A stretch of DNA of 64,000 nucleotides from Cryptosporidium bovis (taxonomy: Eukaryota > Apicomplexa > Conoidasida > Eucoccidiorida > Cryptosporidiidae). Shown in pieces: positions 12,361-24,496 of this stretch (its first letter is position 1; each line of letters begins with the position of its first letter). The translations under genes were made by a program, and so were the position numbers. The notes beneath the pieces are model-generated. The model ran no database searches, was not told where the DNA came from, and saw nothing but the letters and a program-made list of their open reading frames with translations. The DNA is taken from NCBI GenBank assembly GCA_009768925.2, contig VHIT02000033.1:357026-421025 (forward strand), given 5' to 3'.

Positions 12361-15300
12361 CTAATTATCATTATAGTCTCTATTTGAGTTTTGACCTCCA
12401 CCTCTGGAAGATTTTCTATTCTTTCTATTTTTATGTTTATTATAGTTGGTGTTAGTATTGTTATTATTGATACAATCATCTTTAATATTAGAGTTGCCAC
12501 CACGTCTTCTAGAGTGATGGTTATTGTGTTTCTGACTATGATTACCTCCTCCATGTTTAATATTACTGCTTACTTGCTCATCGTTATTTTTATTATGCCT
12601 ATTTGATGAAGGGGATGGAGATGGAGATGGTGATAATGACGGAGAATGATAATTTGATCTCGATGACATTTCTTCGTTATTAAATTCTAATTCATGTTCA
12701 GCAAATAATTCACATTTATTTTCTGTGTCGCTTAGATTACTTTCAAAGACTTTCTTCTGTTCTTCGTTTTCATGAACAATATTAGAAAGATCATTAATAT
12801 TGTTTGAGTTATCATTTCCGGTTCCTTCTTCAAATTTAAACTCATTATAATATTTATCCACATTATCATTAATTTTGAATTCACCTTCACAATTCCAAAT
12901 AACATTTTTTATATAATTTGGACCTTTTTCTTTAAAGTCCTCAAGTAAATCAGAATTGATTGCTTTATTTAGTTTATCCCACGAGTGAACTGTGTTGTTT
13001 TTATATTCATTGGAATAAATAACATCTTCTAAACTTACAGCTTCATCAAAGTATGGAAACAATTCCTTATTCTCCGTAGGTGTTGCTAGTATTTCACTAT
13101 TTTTTCCCTCATTTAACTCTCTCCACTTTTCAACAACCAAATTAATATTAGAAGGTGAATAACACCTTGCAAATAAAGCAGCATATGGAATCATTTCTGA
13201 ATTAATGAGATCATTTATACAAGAATCTTTGTCATTCAAAATATGGTGACAAATCAATGCAGTATTCCATTGTTTCTTGTAGACAGCAATATTAGCTATA
13301 TACCTAAGCCCATCTAAATCACCAATACTTGAATATATAAGTAGTAATGAATCTAAATCATGTACTTGTTTGTAACATGAAATTGCTAATGAAAAAATAC
13401 CCTTCTCTAATGCAATATCACCTAATACTTTCCATCTTTTTCTATTTACTGGTGATATATCATCAAAATATGAATCATCTATTTCATCACCACCATTTGT
13501 ACTAACGCTACTAGTAGTACTTAGATTATCACCAGAATAAGATTGTTCTCTGTCTTTCCTATATATTTCATGTAATATAGATACACATAACTCGAATTTA
13601 CCCAAATCTATTGCAAGATCAAATTTTTGGTCTAAGTCATCTGTTATAGTCAAAGCTTTTTCCTTATAACCCTGTATTTCTAAAAATTTAGCTATTTTTG
13701 TATGTAAATTTGCAGGTATTCTATTCCAATATACATTCTCAGCTGTTTCGAAATCTTTTCTTACAATACAAGATTGATATTCTATATAATTTATATTCAA
13801 ATAATAGCTTATGCAATTAAACTCACGATTCATCAATACTATTCTTTGTATTTCTTTAATGTATCCAAGTATGTAGTACACAGATTTTTCAGGTAGATAA
13901 GCTATTGAATCTATAAAACCATTCATCCATATTTGCAATCTGAGTTGGGAAGTCACATAAATAAAACAATTGGATATCCATATACCACTTTCTACCTTAT
14001 CATTTATTTCTGACACAAATTCAAATGCCATTTCAATACCTTCATTTAAATTTGTCGAATTTACTGAATTTAAATGGTTATCTACTTCATCCTTATTGTA
14101 TTTAAGAATATAAAATATGTCTGAGCAAGATAGGCATATGTAATTACCCTGTTCATCCCAATATACATTACATAATGATGAAGAAACATCTATTCTACGA
14201 ATAAGTTTGCAATCTAACCAATCATAAAAACAAATAAACTCATTTGATTTTACTCCTAATAATTGTCCACCAAATATTTCATCTACAAAAAAACTGGGAA
14301 AGAATGAACAAGATTCTTTAAAATTATGGTAAACAACTATTCGTCCACCACATTCTCTTGTTGAAAAAAATTGACCGTCAATAGACCATACCATTTCTAC
14401 TGCCTTACCAAAACACTTACTCCTTAATGTTTGTGTTGTATACACCACAAATTCACCATCACCACAAACCGATATAAATCTCCCATTGGGATGAAATCTT
14501 ATATCTTGGGGATATATTTCACTGCACCCTATCTCCTTGAATGGCAATACTATTCTTTCACCATCCTCATATTCAAATTCCCACTCATTTGTATTATTTG
14601 GTGATAGTGAACATTGAGAATTTTTATATAATGCCCTTAAATTAGCTTGATATATTTCTGTACCTTTTGCTATTATTATTTTTCCACTATTCAATGTAGA
14701 TAGCGGTTGTTCTGAACCTAATTTAAGTACAACAGTTCCTTCATCATAACCTATTCCTAATATATTATATTCATTTACTGCTAAACACCAACTTCTATCT
14801 AACATGTAATTTAATGTGCACTCTAATCTATATGTTGTCGAATGCCATATTTTAATAGTACCATCCTCACTACAAGAAAGTATTAGTGGGAGCTGTGAAT
14901 GATACAGTATCGATCTAACTGCCTTTGTGTGACCTGACAATACTTGTATACATTGTTTTGTTTGATAGTCCCAAACTCTAACTGTTTTATCGTCACTTCC
15001 TGTAGCTATATATGGTTTCTCTGCAGAAGGTGAATATGCCAGGCAATTTATTCCACCATCATGACCTGATAGTGTATAATTTGGTGTATTAACAGTTGAA
15101 TTTGTAATTGAACAAATATTTGATGGTATTCCCCATATTCTTATTGTTCTATCTAATGATACAGAAGCAAAAACATAGTTATCCTTTGGATTCCATTGTA
15201 TCATCATTACATAATGCGAACTCCCTTGATATGTTTGTGCTTTTATCCAATCTCTCTCCCAATCCCATATTTTTATTGTCATATCGTCCGAACACGTTAA

Positions 15301-15642
15301 TAATAATGGTAATTTACTGTGAACAATCATATGCCTTATAAAATCATTGTGGGCCTCAAAGCTTGTTACTTTCTTCATAGTATTATAACTATATACTCTA
15401 ACTTGTAAGTCATCACCACATGTTATTATCCATTGTTTTCTGCATACAAAAACCGCACATCTTATTGGATATTCTGAAACTTCTAATGACTTCACTAAAC
15501 TTTGTGTCTCATAATCATAAACAGTTATCGTACCACTATACAAACCAGACAATATCCAAGGTTCCGTAGAATGAAAATCAATACTTTTAACCCTTTCACT
15601 TGAGGTTTGAAGCTTTTTCTTTATATCTAATCTCAATGGCAT
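12361..15642 (-). CDS. SEC27: Coatomer subunit beta' (COPI)
   Basis: A 1,093-residue protein beginning MPLRLDIKKKL, the standard beta'-COP start. The first ~300 residues form a WD40 propeller with repeated motifs (GLYSGTITVYDYE, CSDDMTIKIWDWE, VSLDRTIRIWGI, GSDDKTVRVWDYQ, CSEDGTIKIWH). A second propeller-like region follows to about 620, then an alpha-solenoid with paired short helices (residues ~630-870). The family role is in the COPI coat for Golgi-to-ER retrieval, recognising dilysine tails. The C-terminal ~200 residues are low complexity: acidic Asn/Glu stretches, an SPSPSPSPS run, then His/Asn/Arg/Gly-rich sequence. That tail is a lineage-specific addition. No introns. Confidence 0.95.
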   Translation of the reverse strand: MPLRLDIKKKLQTSSERVKSIDFHSTEPWILSGLYSGTITVYDYETQSLVKSLEVSEYPIRCAVFVCRKQWIITCGDDLQVRVYSYNTMKKVTSFEAHNDFIRHMIVHSKLPLLLTCSDDMTIKIWDWERDWIKAQTYQGSSHYVMMIQWNPKDNYVFASVSLDRTIRIWGIPSNICSITNSTVNTPNYTLSGHDGGINCLAYSPSAEKPYIATGSDDKTVRVWDYQTKQCIQVLSGHTKAVRSILYHSQLPLILSCSEDGTIKIWHSTTYRLECTLNYMLDRSWCLAVNEYNILGIGYDEGTVVLKLGSEQPLSTLNSGKIIIAKGTEIYQANLRALYKNSQCSLSPNNTNEWEFEYEDGERIVLPFKEIGCSEIYPQDIRFHPNGRFISVCGDGEFVVYTTQTLRSKCFGKAVEMVWSIDGQFFSTRECGGRIVVYHNFKESCSFFPSFFVDEIFGGQLLGVKSNEFICFYDWLDCKLIRRIDVSSSLCNVYWDEQGNYICLSCSDIFYILKYNKDEVDNHLNSVNSTNLNEGIEMAFEFVSEINDKVESGIWISNCFIYVTSQLRLQIWMNGFIDSIAYLPEKSVYYILGYIKEIQRIVLMNREFNCISYYLNINYIEYQSCIVRKDFETAENVYWNRIPANLHTKIAKFLEIQGYKEKALTITDDLDQKFDLAIDLGKFELCVSILHEIYRKDREQSYSGDNLSTTSSVSTNGGDEIDDSYFDDISPVNRKRWKVLGDIALEKGIFSLAISCYKQVHDLDSLLLIYSSIGDLDGLRYIANIAVYKKQWNTALICHHILNDKDSCINDLINSEMIPYAALFARCYSPSNINLVVEKWRELNEGKNSEILATPTENKELFPYFDEAVSLEDVIYSNEYKNNTVHSWDKLNKAINSDLLEDFKEKGPNYIKNVIWNCEGEFKINDNVDKYYNEFKFEEGTGNDNSNNINDLSNIVHENEEQKKVFESNLSDTENKCELFAEHELEFNNEEMSSRSNYHSPSLSPSPSPSPSSNRHNKNNDEQVSSNIKHGGGNHSQKHNNHHSRRRGGNSNIKDDCINNNNTNTNYNKHKNRKNRKSSRGGGQNSNRDYNDN

Positions 15643-16018
15643 TATTTGTGCCTATATAATATTAAAACTTATTTGATATAACAATATTAATTTATACCTT
15701 TAATACTCTATATTTAATTAATATGAATAATATTGTTATTTAAATATATTATTTGTATAAATCAATAATATCTACAACTTATATTAGTCAAGTTCGTACA
15801 CCACTAACAACTACTTTGTCAACTGTATATTCATTACTGATGGAAACCACTTATTGTTCAATGAATATATATATTCCTAGTATATATCACACTTATTAAA
15901 TGTATTAAAATGTGTATATTTTTACTATTTTTTTATTTTACACCACGTTATTTTATAATTCCTCATTTTAATCTTGTTTATACTTTAATGCCACTTTAGT
16001 GGGGTACAGAAACTATTA

Positions 16019-16038
16019 ACCGCCTGAAATGTTGGCGC
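16019..16038. promoter_or_regulatory. E2F-like GC elements (ACCGCC ... TTGGCGC)
   Basis: Two GC cores within 20 bases, about 380-400 bases upstream of the COPI beta' start. GGCGC-type sites resembling E2F sites are a published over-represented motif class in Cryptosporidium promoters; function at this locus is inference. Confidence 0.4.
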
Positions 16039-16697
16039 TCTTGTGGTATACTAAAATCTTAATACAATAAAAATGTACTACTTATGTTGACTAGTCTTTA
16101 ATTCGTTAATAACAACTACTTGTTTTATTTATTAGGTTATTTTTTCTATTAAGAGTTGTTTTTAAATTAAACGTTATTCATAACTAGATATGGTTTTACT
16201 TTAATTATTTGTGTAATATTGTGTAACATCCCAATTAGCAGTTACCAATCACCGATAACATTAGAATATTTAATATTCTTAATACACACTTTTTATTTTT
16301 TTTAATTTATAAATAATTAATATATAAGCTTCGTTTTGCACTACTTCGCTCTTAAAACATTTATTTTTTTTAATGAAATAATTATTAATTTAATATGGAC
16401 TTACATCGTTATTAATGTAATCTAAACTAAATATAATCACTTTTAATAGCTTTGACTATATATGTTTCGGTATTTTTTTTCTTAACAATAGTGATACTAG
16501 ACAAACAAAATTATGGTATGAGAATTAATAATAAATATCGTGTATATATAACAAACTTGCATTTTAACAATAACTTTTGATTATATTTTATTAACAAAAT
16601 CTATAAATTTAGTTTGCTTTATTTCTAGTCATAAAATACAAATGCGCCACAATATTGCCGCTAAAAAGTGTATATTTATATTTTACTAGGGAATAAT

Positions 16698-16753
16698 TTA
16701 AACCCCTCTAATTTATTTTAGAGGGGAAAAATAAACCATTAGAGGGATTTAAA
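16698..16753. repeat. Alternative stem-loop: one CCCCTCTAA arm, two TTAGAGGG arms
   Basis: CCCCTCTAA at 16703-16711 is perfectly complementary to TTAGAGGGG at 16718-16726 with a 6-base loop. It is also complementary to a second copy, TTAGAGGGA, at 16739-16747. In the second pairing the stem extends with flanking TTTAAA on both sides, giving about 16 pairs with one mismatch. The two structures exclude each other. It lies about 560 bases before the ubiquilin start. Confidence 0.55.
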
Positions 16754-17305
16754 ATTTTAATTAAAAAAATTACAATTCAAGGATAACAAAACTAAGTCCA
16801 AGAAGAAATAAAAAATACACCGTTTAAAAAAAAACAATTGAAGCGCAAATATAATATATATTAATAAAAAAATATATCTTGTATATTGAATGATAAATTA
16901 AAACAAATAATTCTCTTAAATTTTATTGATCCTCAGACTTTTTTTTCTGTTTTAAATTCCTATTAAAGTATATTGTTAATTGGAGATATATATATTTGTA
17001 TCATTGTTAATAATATAATAGTTTGTGATATCAACATTGGTAATATCGAGAGTAAAATTGAACGATATATCAATAATACAATACTTGAATACTAACTAAA
17101 CGTTAATCATATATGTAATTTAGATGTTTATTAATATTAATTGTTAGTACATTTATGGTAATATAATTCCGGATTTGTAATATTAATTTGGGATAATGTG
17201 TTGCTGAAGTTTAAAACTCCCTCTTTTTGTTTTCAAATAGAAAATATTTATAAAATTATCATTTCAGATTTATATATAAAGAACAAGTAGTAAATTATAT
17301 TAAAC

Positions 17306-18872
17306 ATGTTGAACAACAATACTGTGCCGAAAGATAAATTTGTAAAAATTAGAGTTAAGAAACTGAATGGCGAAGTATTTGAAATACCTGAATTGTTAAA
17401 TGTAAATGATACGACGGTATTGGAACTTAAAGAGATAATAAGTTCTATTTGTGAAATACCTTCAAATGAATTTAGATTAGTTTGGAAGAACAAGGTTCTC
17501 TCAAATAACGAGTCTTTAATAGACAATTACGGGTTAGATAATGAATCGACACTCATATTGGCTCATTCACCTCAAAATAGAAGCTGTATATCAGATAACA
17601 ATACAGGTATGGAAAGGGTAAATAATTCTTCAAATTTAGATTTAAATATGCCTAGTTATTCAGGCGATGATTTTCTTTCTTCAGCACTGTCTTCTCCATT
17701 CTTTCAGAATATATTTAATGATCCAGAAATATTTAAGGTTATGTTAGATTCTAATCCCCAGATAAAAAGTTTGAGAGAACAAAATCCTGAACTTAATCAT
17801 ATCTTTAATGATCCACAATTCCTTCAAATGTCGCTTGATGCTCTTAAAAATCCAGAATTGATGAAGGAAATGATGAGAAATTCAGATAGAGCAATGAGTA
17901 ATATTGAAAGTATTCCCGGTGGATTTAGTGCACTAAAGAGAATGTATCACACTGTTCAAGAGCCAATGTGGGATGCTGCTCTCTACAATCAAAACAATAA
18001 TGTCAGCGATTCTAATAGCAATAATTATATAATAGATAAAACATCTGGACCTAATTCTGAAGCCCTTCCTAATCCATGGGCTAGCAATTCGTCAAGTTCA
18101 TCATCAAGCTCTTCGCCTTTAAACTTATTTAATTTTGGACTTGGTAATGAATTTAGTGACTTATTAAATTTCGGCAGGACTGAAAATTCTGAAATACATA
18201 ATATAAGAAGTTTGCCTGGACTTGGAAATAGTGGATTTTTAAATAATAGATCTTCTGTTTCAAATATGAACTCTAATCACACAAACAACAATATCAATGA
18301 TATTAACAGTAGAAATAACAGTGGTAATGCACAAAGTAACAATTTAACTTCCAGAACATCTAACAACGATAATATTTTAAATTTATTTGGAGACATAAAT
18401 TTAGGCAATATATATAATGATATGAGAAATTCAAATAACTCACAACTTAATAATTTAACAAATTTTATGGATTTTAATTACTACAATAGTAATAGTGCAA
18501 TGAAAGCTGTTATTGATGCCATGAGAAATATTAATATAAATGATTCATCAAATAACAACGTTAATGCTAATTTTAATGCTATTAGTAATACGAACAATGA
18601 GGCAATCCAATATCCTGGTATAAATAGTACATTCGATACATTGTTTAACTTATTTAATCAAAACACTTCTAGTTTGTATCCACTAAATCAGGAATTGTCA
18701 TCTAATGCGAATAAAAATCAAGTTGATAATAATAACAAGAATAATGTCAGTATCAATGTAAACAATAACGACGATAAGACGAAGTTTAACAATGATATAA
18801 ATATCAAGAGCAATAATACACACAATGATAATAGCAATAATAATAATGATAATAATAATAATAATAGTAATG

Positions 18873-18908
<36 letters not shown>

Positions 18909-19096
18909 GTAATAATGGTAATAATAATAATAATAATAATAATATTAGTAATAGTGCAAAAAAGGAAGATTATAACTATCAACTTGAAGTTCTTTCAAAT
19001 ATGGGCTTTACAGATACCGAGGCATGCATAAGAGCACTATCTGAGTCAGATGGAAGTATTAACAGGGCCATTGATAGGCTTTTAAACCCTAAATGA
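17306..19096 (+). CDS. DSK2: Ubiquilin / Dsk2-type proteasome shuttle protein
   Basis: 596 residues with the three ubiquilin parts in order. A ubiquitin-like domain lies at ~11-87 (VKIRVKKLNGEVFEI...LILAHS). An STI1-type region at ~140-215 carries the family signature: NPELNHIFNDP, MMRNSDRAMSNIESIPGGF, then VQEPMWDA. A UBA domain is at ~556-594 (VLSNMGFTDTEACIRAL). Family function is delivery of ubiquitylated clients to the proteasome and chaperoning of hydrophobic segments. Between STI1 and UBA lies an Asn/Ser-rich linker ending in a very long poly-Asn block. The start ATG precedes the UBL directly. Confidence 0.93.
18826..18952 (+). repeat. AAT/GAT trinucleotide repeat encoding poly-Asn
   Basis: Nearly continuous AAT codons interrupted by GAT, AGT and GGT, coding the Asn-rich linker just before the ubiquilin UBA domain. 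A likely length-polymorphic microsatellite. Confidence 0.9.
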
Positions 19097-19525
19097 AATT
19101 TTAATATAAACTTGATAATTCAATCATTGCCACAGTATTTCCTTGTTTTAAATGTAATTTCTTTTCTTTTATCAAAAAAAAAAAAAGAAAACTGTCGTTT
19201 TCACTCATTTTTTTTTTAATTTCAAATATTTTCCATTTTAGCGTGTGGGGTTTTTAATATATCTATTTTACCGCTGAGTTATAATTTTTAGGTGAAAGCT
19301 TATTTTTGGATGTTTATGGACTTCGCAAAATGATCTTAATTTAGGCCGTCAAATTAAGTTAAAGTTAAAGAGTAGTTTACTTCTGTAATGTAACTTCTAC
19401 GTTAGAGGCTTTGAGTATTATTATTATTATTATTGCTGTCACCATTGTTGTATAATTTGTTCTCTATAGATTTGTAGAAAAAAAATCTTAAACAGGTAAT
19501 ATTACAAATAGTATCTTATACATAG
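19097..19525. other. Intergenic region between ubiquilin and Rgp1-like genes
   Basis: 430 bases between same-strand genes. It contains poly-A/T runs, an ATT microsatellite at about 19415-19434, and isolated mixed-composition sequence around 19260-19360 (including TTACCGCTGAG). No gene seen. Confidence 0.5.
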
Positions 19526-21211
19526 ATGAATGCTAATCAAAAAGAGTCATTTTGTATCGATGCAGTTAGATATAATATTGAAATATATTTTGATCAACCA
19601 TATTATTACAGCTCAGAAAAAGTTAGATGTTATATAAAAATGAATTATCAGAAAAATTTGTCAGAAAAAACAAGTAACAATAGTAATAATAAGGATGATG
19701 AATTAGAGAATGAGGAGCTGTTGGATTATGTTATAATACAGCTTTATGGTTTTGCAACATATTCAAATGATTTATTAGATATTTTAAATTCAAACCCTGC
19801 TCCAATAAATCAGTTATTTTCTAATATAATTAACTTTAGAAATAAAAGTAATAGAGCAATTAACGGTAAAAACAAAACTATATTTACAAGTAATCCATAC
19901 ATACTTGCAAGTGACATTAAACTAGTTGGTTCAGAGGGAAATATAGGTACATTTACGTACACGTGTCACTTACCACCGTTTATTCCTCCAACATATAATG
20001 GGAGATATATATCATTCAATTATATCACATTGATAACAATTGGTATCAATAATATTAAATTCAATAATACAAACATCAACGAGCAAAGTGGCAATGATAT
20101 AAAAACAAATTTAAACTTGCCAATTATTCAAAAAAAAGTAAAATTCGATATTAAATGTTTAGGACCACACCCTAATTCATTAAAAATTCAGTTAAATCAA
20201 TTCCAATGTAAAAATCAACATTATTTTCCAATGACTGCCATGGATAAAAATTATATTGATAACTATGATAATAACAATACAATAGAAAAGATACCTTCTT
20301 TAACAGAAACTAATATTACGAATTCAGGTTCAAATAACTATTTTAATATTGAATTGTTTAATTCAAATAGCAATAATCAGGTTCTTGAAAATATTTTAAA
20401 TATTTATAATAGGAAATTTCACTATTTAAATAAAATAATGAGTCAAAGTGAATCATATATTTATAAATTAAGATTCTTTGAGTCAAGTAATGGAATTAAT
20501 ATTTATAATTATTTAAACAATCATCCAAAATCTTCTCTAGAACTATTATGGGAAAATGAGACGTCAATTATAAATTATCCGAGAAAATTACTTCAGAATA
20601 CTGACAAGAATAAAAGAAATAACACCGAAAATTTAACAATTAATTACAAAAACAAGCTTGTACTTAATTGTAACATAAAAAATTTGAATAATTGGACCGA
20701 AAAATCACCAATAATTGTTCACTTTGATTTTTCTAATTGTATTTGGAAAACTCAGGAAATACAAGTTATTATAAATAGAATCGAAAATATTGAGAGCAGT
20801 TCGGACAATCAAAATAATATTAGAACAACTGCAGTCTATGAATACAAAAGGTGTAATATTTGGGACTTGGAATTTACACATCAAATTCAACCTATATTCT
20901 CAAATACTATTCAGTCAATTAATACGAATTCTATATCAATATATTATCAACTCTGCATTTACTTTTTTATATTCGATTTTGAGAAGAAGCGTAAAAAAAT
21001 AAATTACTTAAATGTCAATAGATTTCCAAATATAATCAAACTCTCATGGAAATCTAGTAAATTAGATGTCTTACCTAAATATGATCAAATTGACTACAAA
21101 TATTCAGAACTACTTGATTCACAAAACTCTATAAAATCAATTAATTTCAATCAAATAGCTTCAATACTACCAAATAATTTCATATATGACTCAAAATATA
21201 TTATGTTCTAA
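19526..21211 (+). CDS. RGP1: Rgp1-like subunit of the Rab6 (Ypt6) exchange-factor complex
   Basis: 561 residues with an arrestin-like beta-sandwich pattern. The N-terminus reads as the first sheet (EIYFDQPYYYSSEKVRCYI). The Rgp1 family signature is visible at ~130-180: FTSNPYILASDIKL, then CHLPPFIPPTYNGRYISFNYITLITIG, resembling the family's LP...IPPSYRG...YKLTI. Rgp1 pairs with Ric1 as the GEF for Rab6/Ypt6 in retrograde transport to the Golgi. The rest is Asn-rich with a later beta-rich segment (VHFDFSNCIWKTQEI), likely the second arrestin-like domain. No Ric1 gene is in the window. Family assignment is from motif memory. Confidence 0.7.
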   Translation: MNANQKESFCIDAVRYNIEIYFDQPYYYSSEKVRCYIKMNYQKNLSEKTSNNSNNKDDELENEELLDYVIIQLYGFATYSNDLLDILNSNPAPINQLFSNIINFRNKSNRAINGKNKTIFTSNPYILASDIKLVGSEGNIGTFTYTCHLPPFIPPTYNGRYISFNYITLITIGINNIKFNNTNINEQSGNDIKTNLNLPIIQKKVKFDIKCLGPHPNSLKIQLNQFQCKNQHYFPMTAMDKNYIDNYDNNNTIEKIPSLTETNITNSGSNNYFNIELFNSNSNNQVLENILNIYNRKFHYLNKIMSQSESYIYKLRFFESSNGINIYNYLNNHPKSSLELLWENETSIINYPRKLLQNTDKNKRNNTENLTINYKNKLVLNCNIKNLNNWTEKSPIIVHFDFSNCIWKTQEIQVIINRIENIESSSDNQNNIRTTAVYEYKRCNIWDLEFTHQIQPIFSNTIQSINTNSISIYYQLCIYFFIFDFEKKRKKINYLNVNRFPNIIKLSWKSSKLDVLPKYDQIDYKYSELLDSQNSIKSINFNQIASILPNNFIYDSKYIMF

Positions 21212-21415
21212 ACTATAATAAATTTAATTATTCTCACTTCCAATATTTATTCTCGCACTAAAAATCATGTTACTTGCGGTCAAAAACTAGCTATTTTTTT
21301 TTTCGTCAATAAAACAGATTTAAATATATATGTTGCTATTTCTGTTAAGTATTCTCTCCTAATTGAAACTATAATTTATATTAATTATATATTTACATAA
21401 TAAAACTAAATAAAC

Positions 21416-23356
21416 ATGAATGTTTGGTCTCTAGCGAGATTTCCATCTGTAAATGGATGTAATGTTAGCTCTGGGTTAAATAATATTGGTTATTTTGCAT
21501 ATAGCATTAACTTAAAGATTACTATTATCGATTTAAATTCAATGATAGATGGTAACAACGGTAACCCACTTCTTCGATCAAATACATTTAATAGAATGGT
21601 AATTGATTTACAGGGGATGGATACATTTATTAGATTTTGGAATGATTATAAACCAAAAAAAACATATAATAATCTAACTAAGATAGATGTTTATGAAAAA
21701 ATAAATATTAAGCCATTATTTGTAGATGAGATTATTTGGGGTCCATTTATATATTTTAGATGGTCTGTATTACATACATCATTAAATAATGGATTAATTA
21801 ATATTTGGCTAATTCCAATTGTAGATTCATTCTCTCTTTCATCTTATTCCCCAAATCCTTCTTTTGATTTACTTGACTTACTTTATAAAGAAATAAATAG
21901 TAACAATATTGTTGAATTTGATTTAACTGAGATGAAAAAACTCGATAAAACAATAACAGATTCTTTTTATTTTGATTTATTTTTAAATACAGAAAATCCC
22001 AAAATTCAATCATGCTCATTTTCTACTCAAAAAGTGTGTTTGTATTTAAACGAAAAATATTCATATTATATTGCATGTTTTTGGAACAATTTTATTGTTA
22101 TTTATCACTTTACAATATACAATTACAAAGAAAATATAAGTAATTGTCTATTAAAGAAAATGACTAATTTAAAAGATGAAAAACTATTAGATAAATTTCC
22201 TTACATTCCATATTTTGAATGCAAACCTATATTTATCACAAAACTTCCGCAATTAAGTAATAGCGAAATAATTACATGTTGTTTTATAACAGATACCTGG
22301 GAGTCGCATATTTATAATTCATGTTTTGAAATTTTTATAGGTACTTCGATTGGAAGAATATTATTAATTCAATTCAATTACAATGAAAGTGAAATATTAA
22401 ATTGTATTAAGTTTATGGAATTAAAAAGAATAATTCCTGCAATACCAATTTCATCATTAAACTGTTGTTTGGTCAATAATAAAAAAAATAATACTAATAA
22501 GTACATTTGGTCCGCTTCATATAGTGCAAATATTATTTTTGGAACAATACAAATAGATGAAAATTTTATCAATATTGATATGGTTTCCTCTAATGACTTA
22601 TTAAAACACAAATTACCTATTAAAACTGTTAAAACTATGAATGACGCGTTAGTTGATGGTAAATTATATAATGTTACATTTTTTTCTATAGATCAAAATG
22701 GGTTTGGTATTTTACATTGTTTTAATTTAGATAATAATACATTTATTTCAGTTCAAACATTGTCCATGAATAAATTGAGCAATTCTCAAACAATATTTCC
22801 CAATTTTGAACAAATTGTTACTGGTTTTAATAATGAACAGTTAAATAATCCAAGTAACTCGCAAACAAATAAACTTTCATTTGAAAGCCTACAAAATGTT
22901 CCACTAAGTATACAAAATTATAAAAATAACATCGAAGATTACACTTTAGTTTCTTTTGTTAATTCGACTATTCCCAGCCAATTTAATTATACTATAAATG
23001 ATATACAGGCTTATTCAGTTGCATTATTATACTCAATTAAATTAAATACCATTAGAATTGTACTAGTCTTTAACCCATTTTCAGTTGTAGATCATATAAC
23101 AAAAAGGATAAGCATTCATTTCTCAAATGTTAGCAAGTTAATAAATGGTACTATTGATGTTGAATATTACAACTATGACTCATTTTTAGGTCGTTTATCG
23201 GAAATAACTTCAAGTTTGTTTATTTTGAATGATATTAGGCTTTTGCTTTGTGGTCCACTTTCAATGCATAAAATACCAACTATAGATGATTCCAATGAAG
23301 AAAGTAATATTGAAATTAATGAAAAAAAGGATTCATATAATAGTAATAACAATAAC

Positions 23357-23399
<43 letters not shown>

Positions 23400-24496
23400 T
23401 TCCATATTATTCATTTTTAAATTTCGATTTTGGTAAAATATTAAAACTTAAAATAGATAATGATGATAGCAAATATAAAGACAATAATAATAATATTGAT
23501 AATGATTTAATGTCCTACTTCACTTATTTATTCTATAAGGATATACCAAGTGGAATAATAATTAATGCAATGTCATACTTAAATATTAATGACGAGTTTC
23601 AGGAAGATCTTTACAATTATATAAACAATTCTAAATACATATTTTCAAATCTATTGTTACTATTTATTTGCTACATTGTTGAATTAGAACCATTTATACC
23701 AAAATATATGGAATACATTATTGACATGAAAGAAAATTATATTGAATCAACAATTACAACACTTATTGAATTTTTTGACTCATCCATAAGTTTAATTTCT
23801 GGTATATGTAACTCTAATATTAATGAAAATAGACAAAAAATATTTATATTTCAATATAAGTTTATTTACTTGATCAGAATGATTAATTCAATAAGATGTT
23901 TAATTGTATTTTTATATTCACGTTCCAACGATCAAATTAATAACTTAATAGTAATTAGAGAGGAAAAATTATCTGCTTATCTTAAAAAATTGCAGTATTA
24001 CATACATTTTCAGATACATACATTGTATGAAAATGATTATACGGTTGATAAACATGATAACAAATATTATATTTGGAATTGCATTAATAATAACATACCA
24101 ATTCAAATTAATAAGCTTAATTATTTATATTTAAAGGAAATTAAAGAAACCAAATGTAATTTATTTTCGGATGATAACTACAATTCATTTATCTGCTCCC
24201 ATAATTCAAGTAATAAACTAAATGAAAAAACCGAAACAGACAACGATGATTGTATATATTCACTACCTATATGTCCAATCACATTTCAACCTATTACTAT
24301 TTCTTCAGGATTCAAGCATTTATCATGTAGTTCATGTGGGAAGATTACATTTGTTCATAAAAATTTAATTAATAATGACACTGTCAATATTGATTGTGTA
24401 ACTCAATCATATAATTTATCCGAGAAATATATGTTGAAAAATGCATATATCTCTTGTCAAATATGTCTAAATTTAGTTGATTTTTTAGAAATATAA
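21416..24496 (+). CDS. Predicted beta-propeller protein with C-terminal zinc site, possibly TFIIIC90-like
   Basis: 1,026 residues beginning MNVWSLARFPSVNG. The first ~600 residues are beta-rich with Trp/Asp-ended strands suggestive of a divergent WD-type propeller (IWGPFIYFRWSVLHT, CFWNNFIVIYHF). A helical part follows a long poly-Asn insert. The last ~80 residues hold paired cysteines: PICPIT, CSSCGK, and CQIC near the end. That order (propeller, helices, C-terminal zinc finger) resembles the TFIIIC 90 kDa subunit family, which helps recruit RNA polymerase III. The match is weak and I would not transfer the function without a profile search. Confidence 0.55.
23342..23398 (+). repeat. AAT/AAC repeat encoding poly-Asn
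   Basis: An in-frame AAT/AAC run in the propeller/zinc protein, coding about 18 consecutive Asn residues. It separates the beta-rich and helical halves. Confidence 0.9.

Larger units (their letters stand above)
15643..17305. other. Divergent intergenic region, COPI beta' / ubiquilin
   Basis: About 1.66 kb with promoters for both flanks. It contains ACCGCC (16019-16024) and TTGGCGC (16032-16038) close together, TGCGCCAC near 16643 and GCCGCT near 16657, and a striking repeat/hairpin cluster at 16698-16753. No coding frame or RNA gene was recognised. Confidence 0.55.

Noticed and set aside
18698..18982. Long poly-isoleucine open frame opposite the poly-Asn tract
   Set aside because: It is the reverse reading of AAT repeats in the ubiquilin gene and has no other support.
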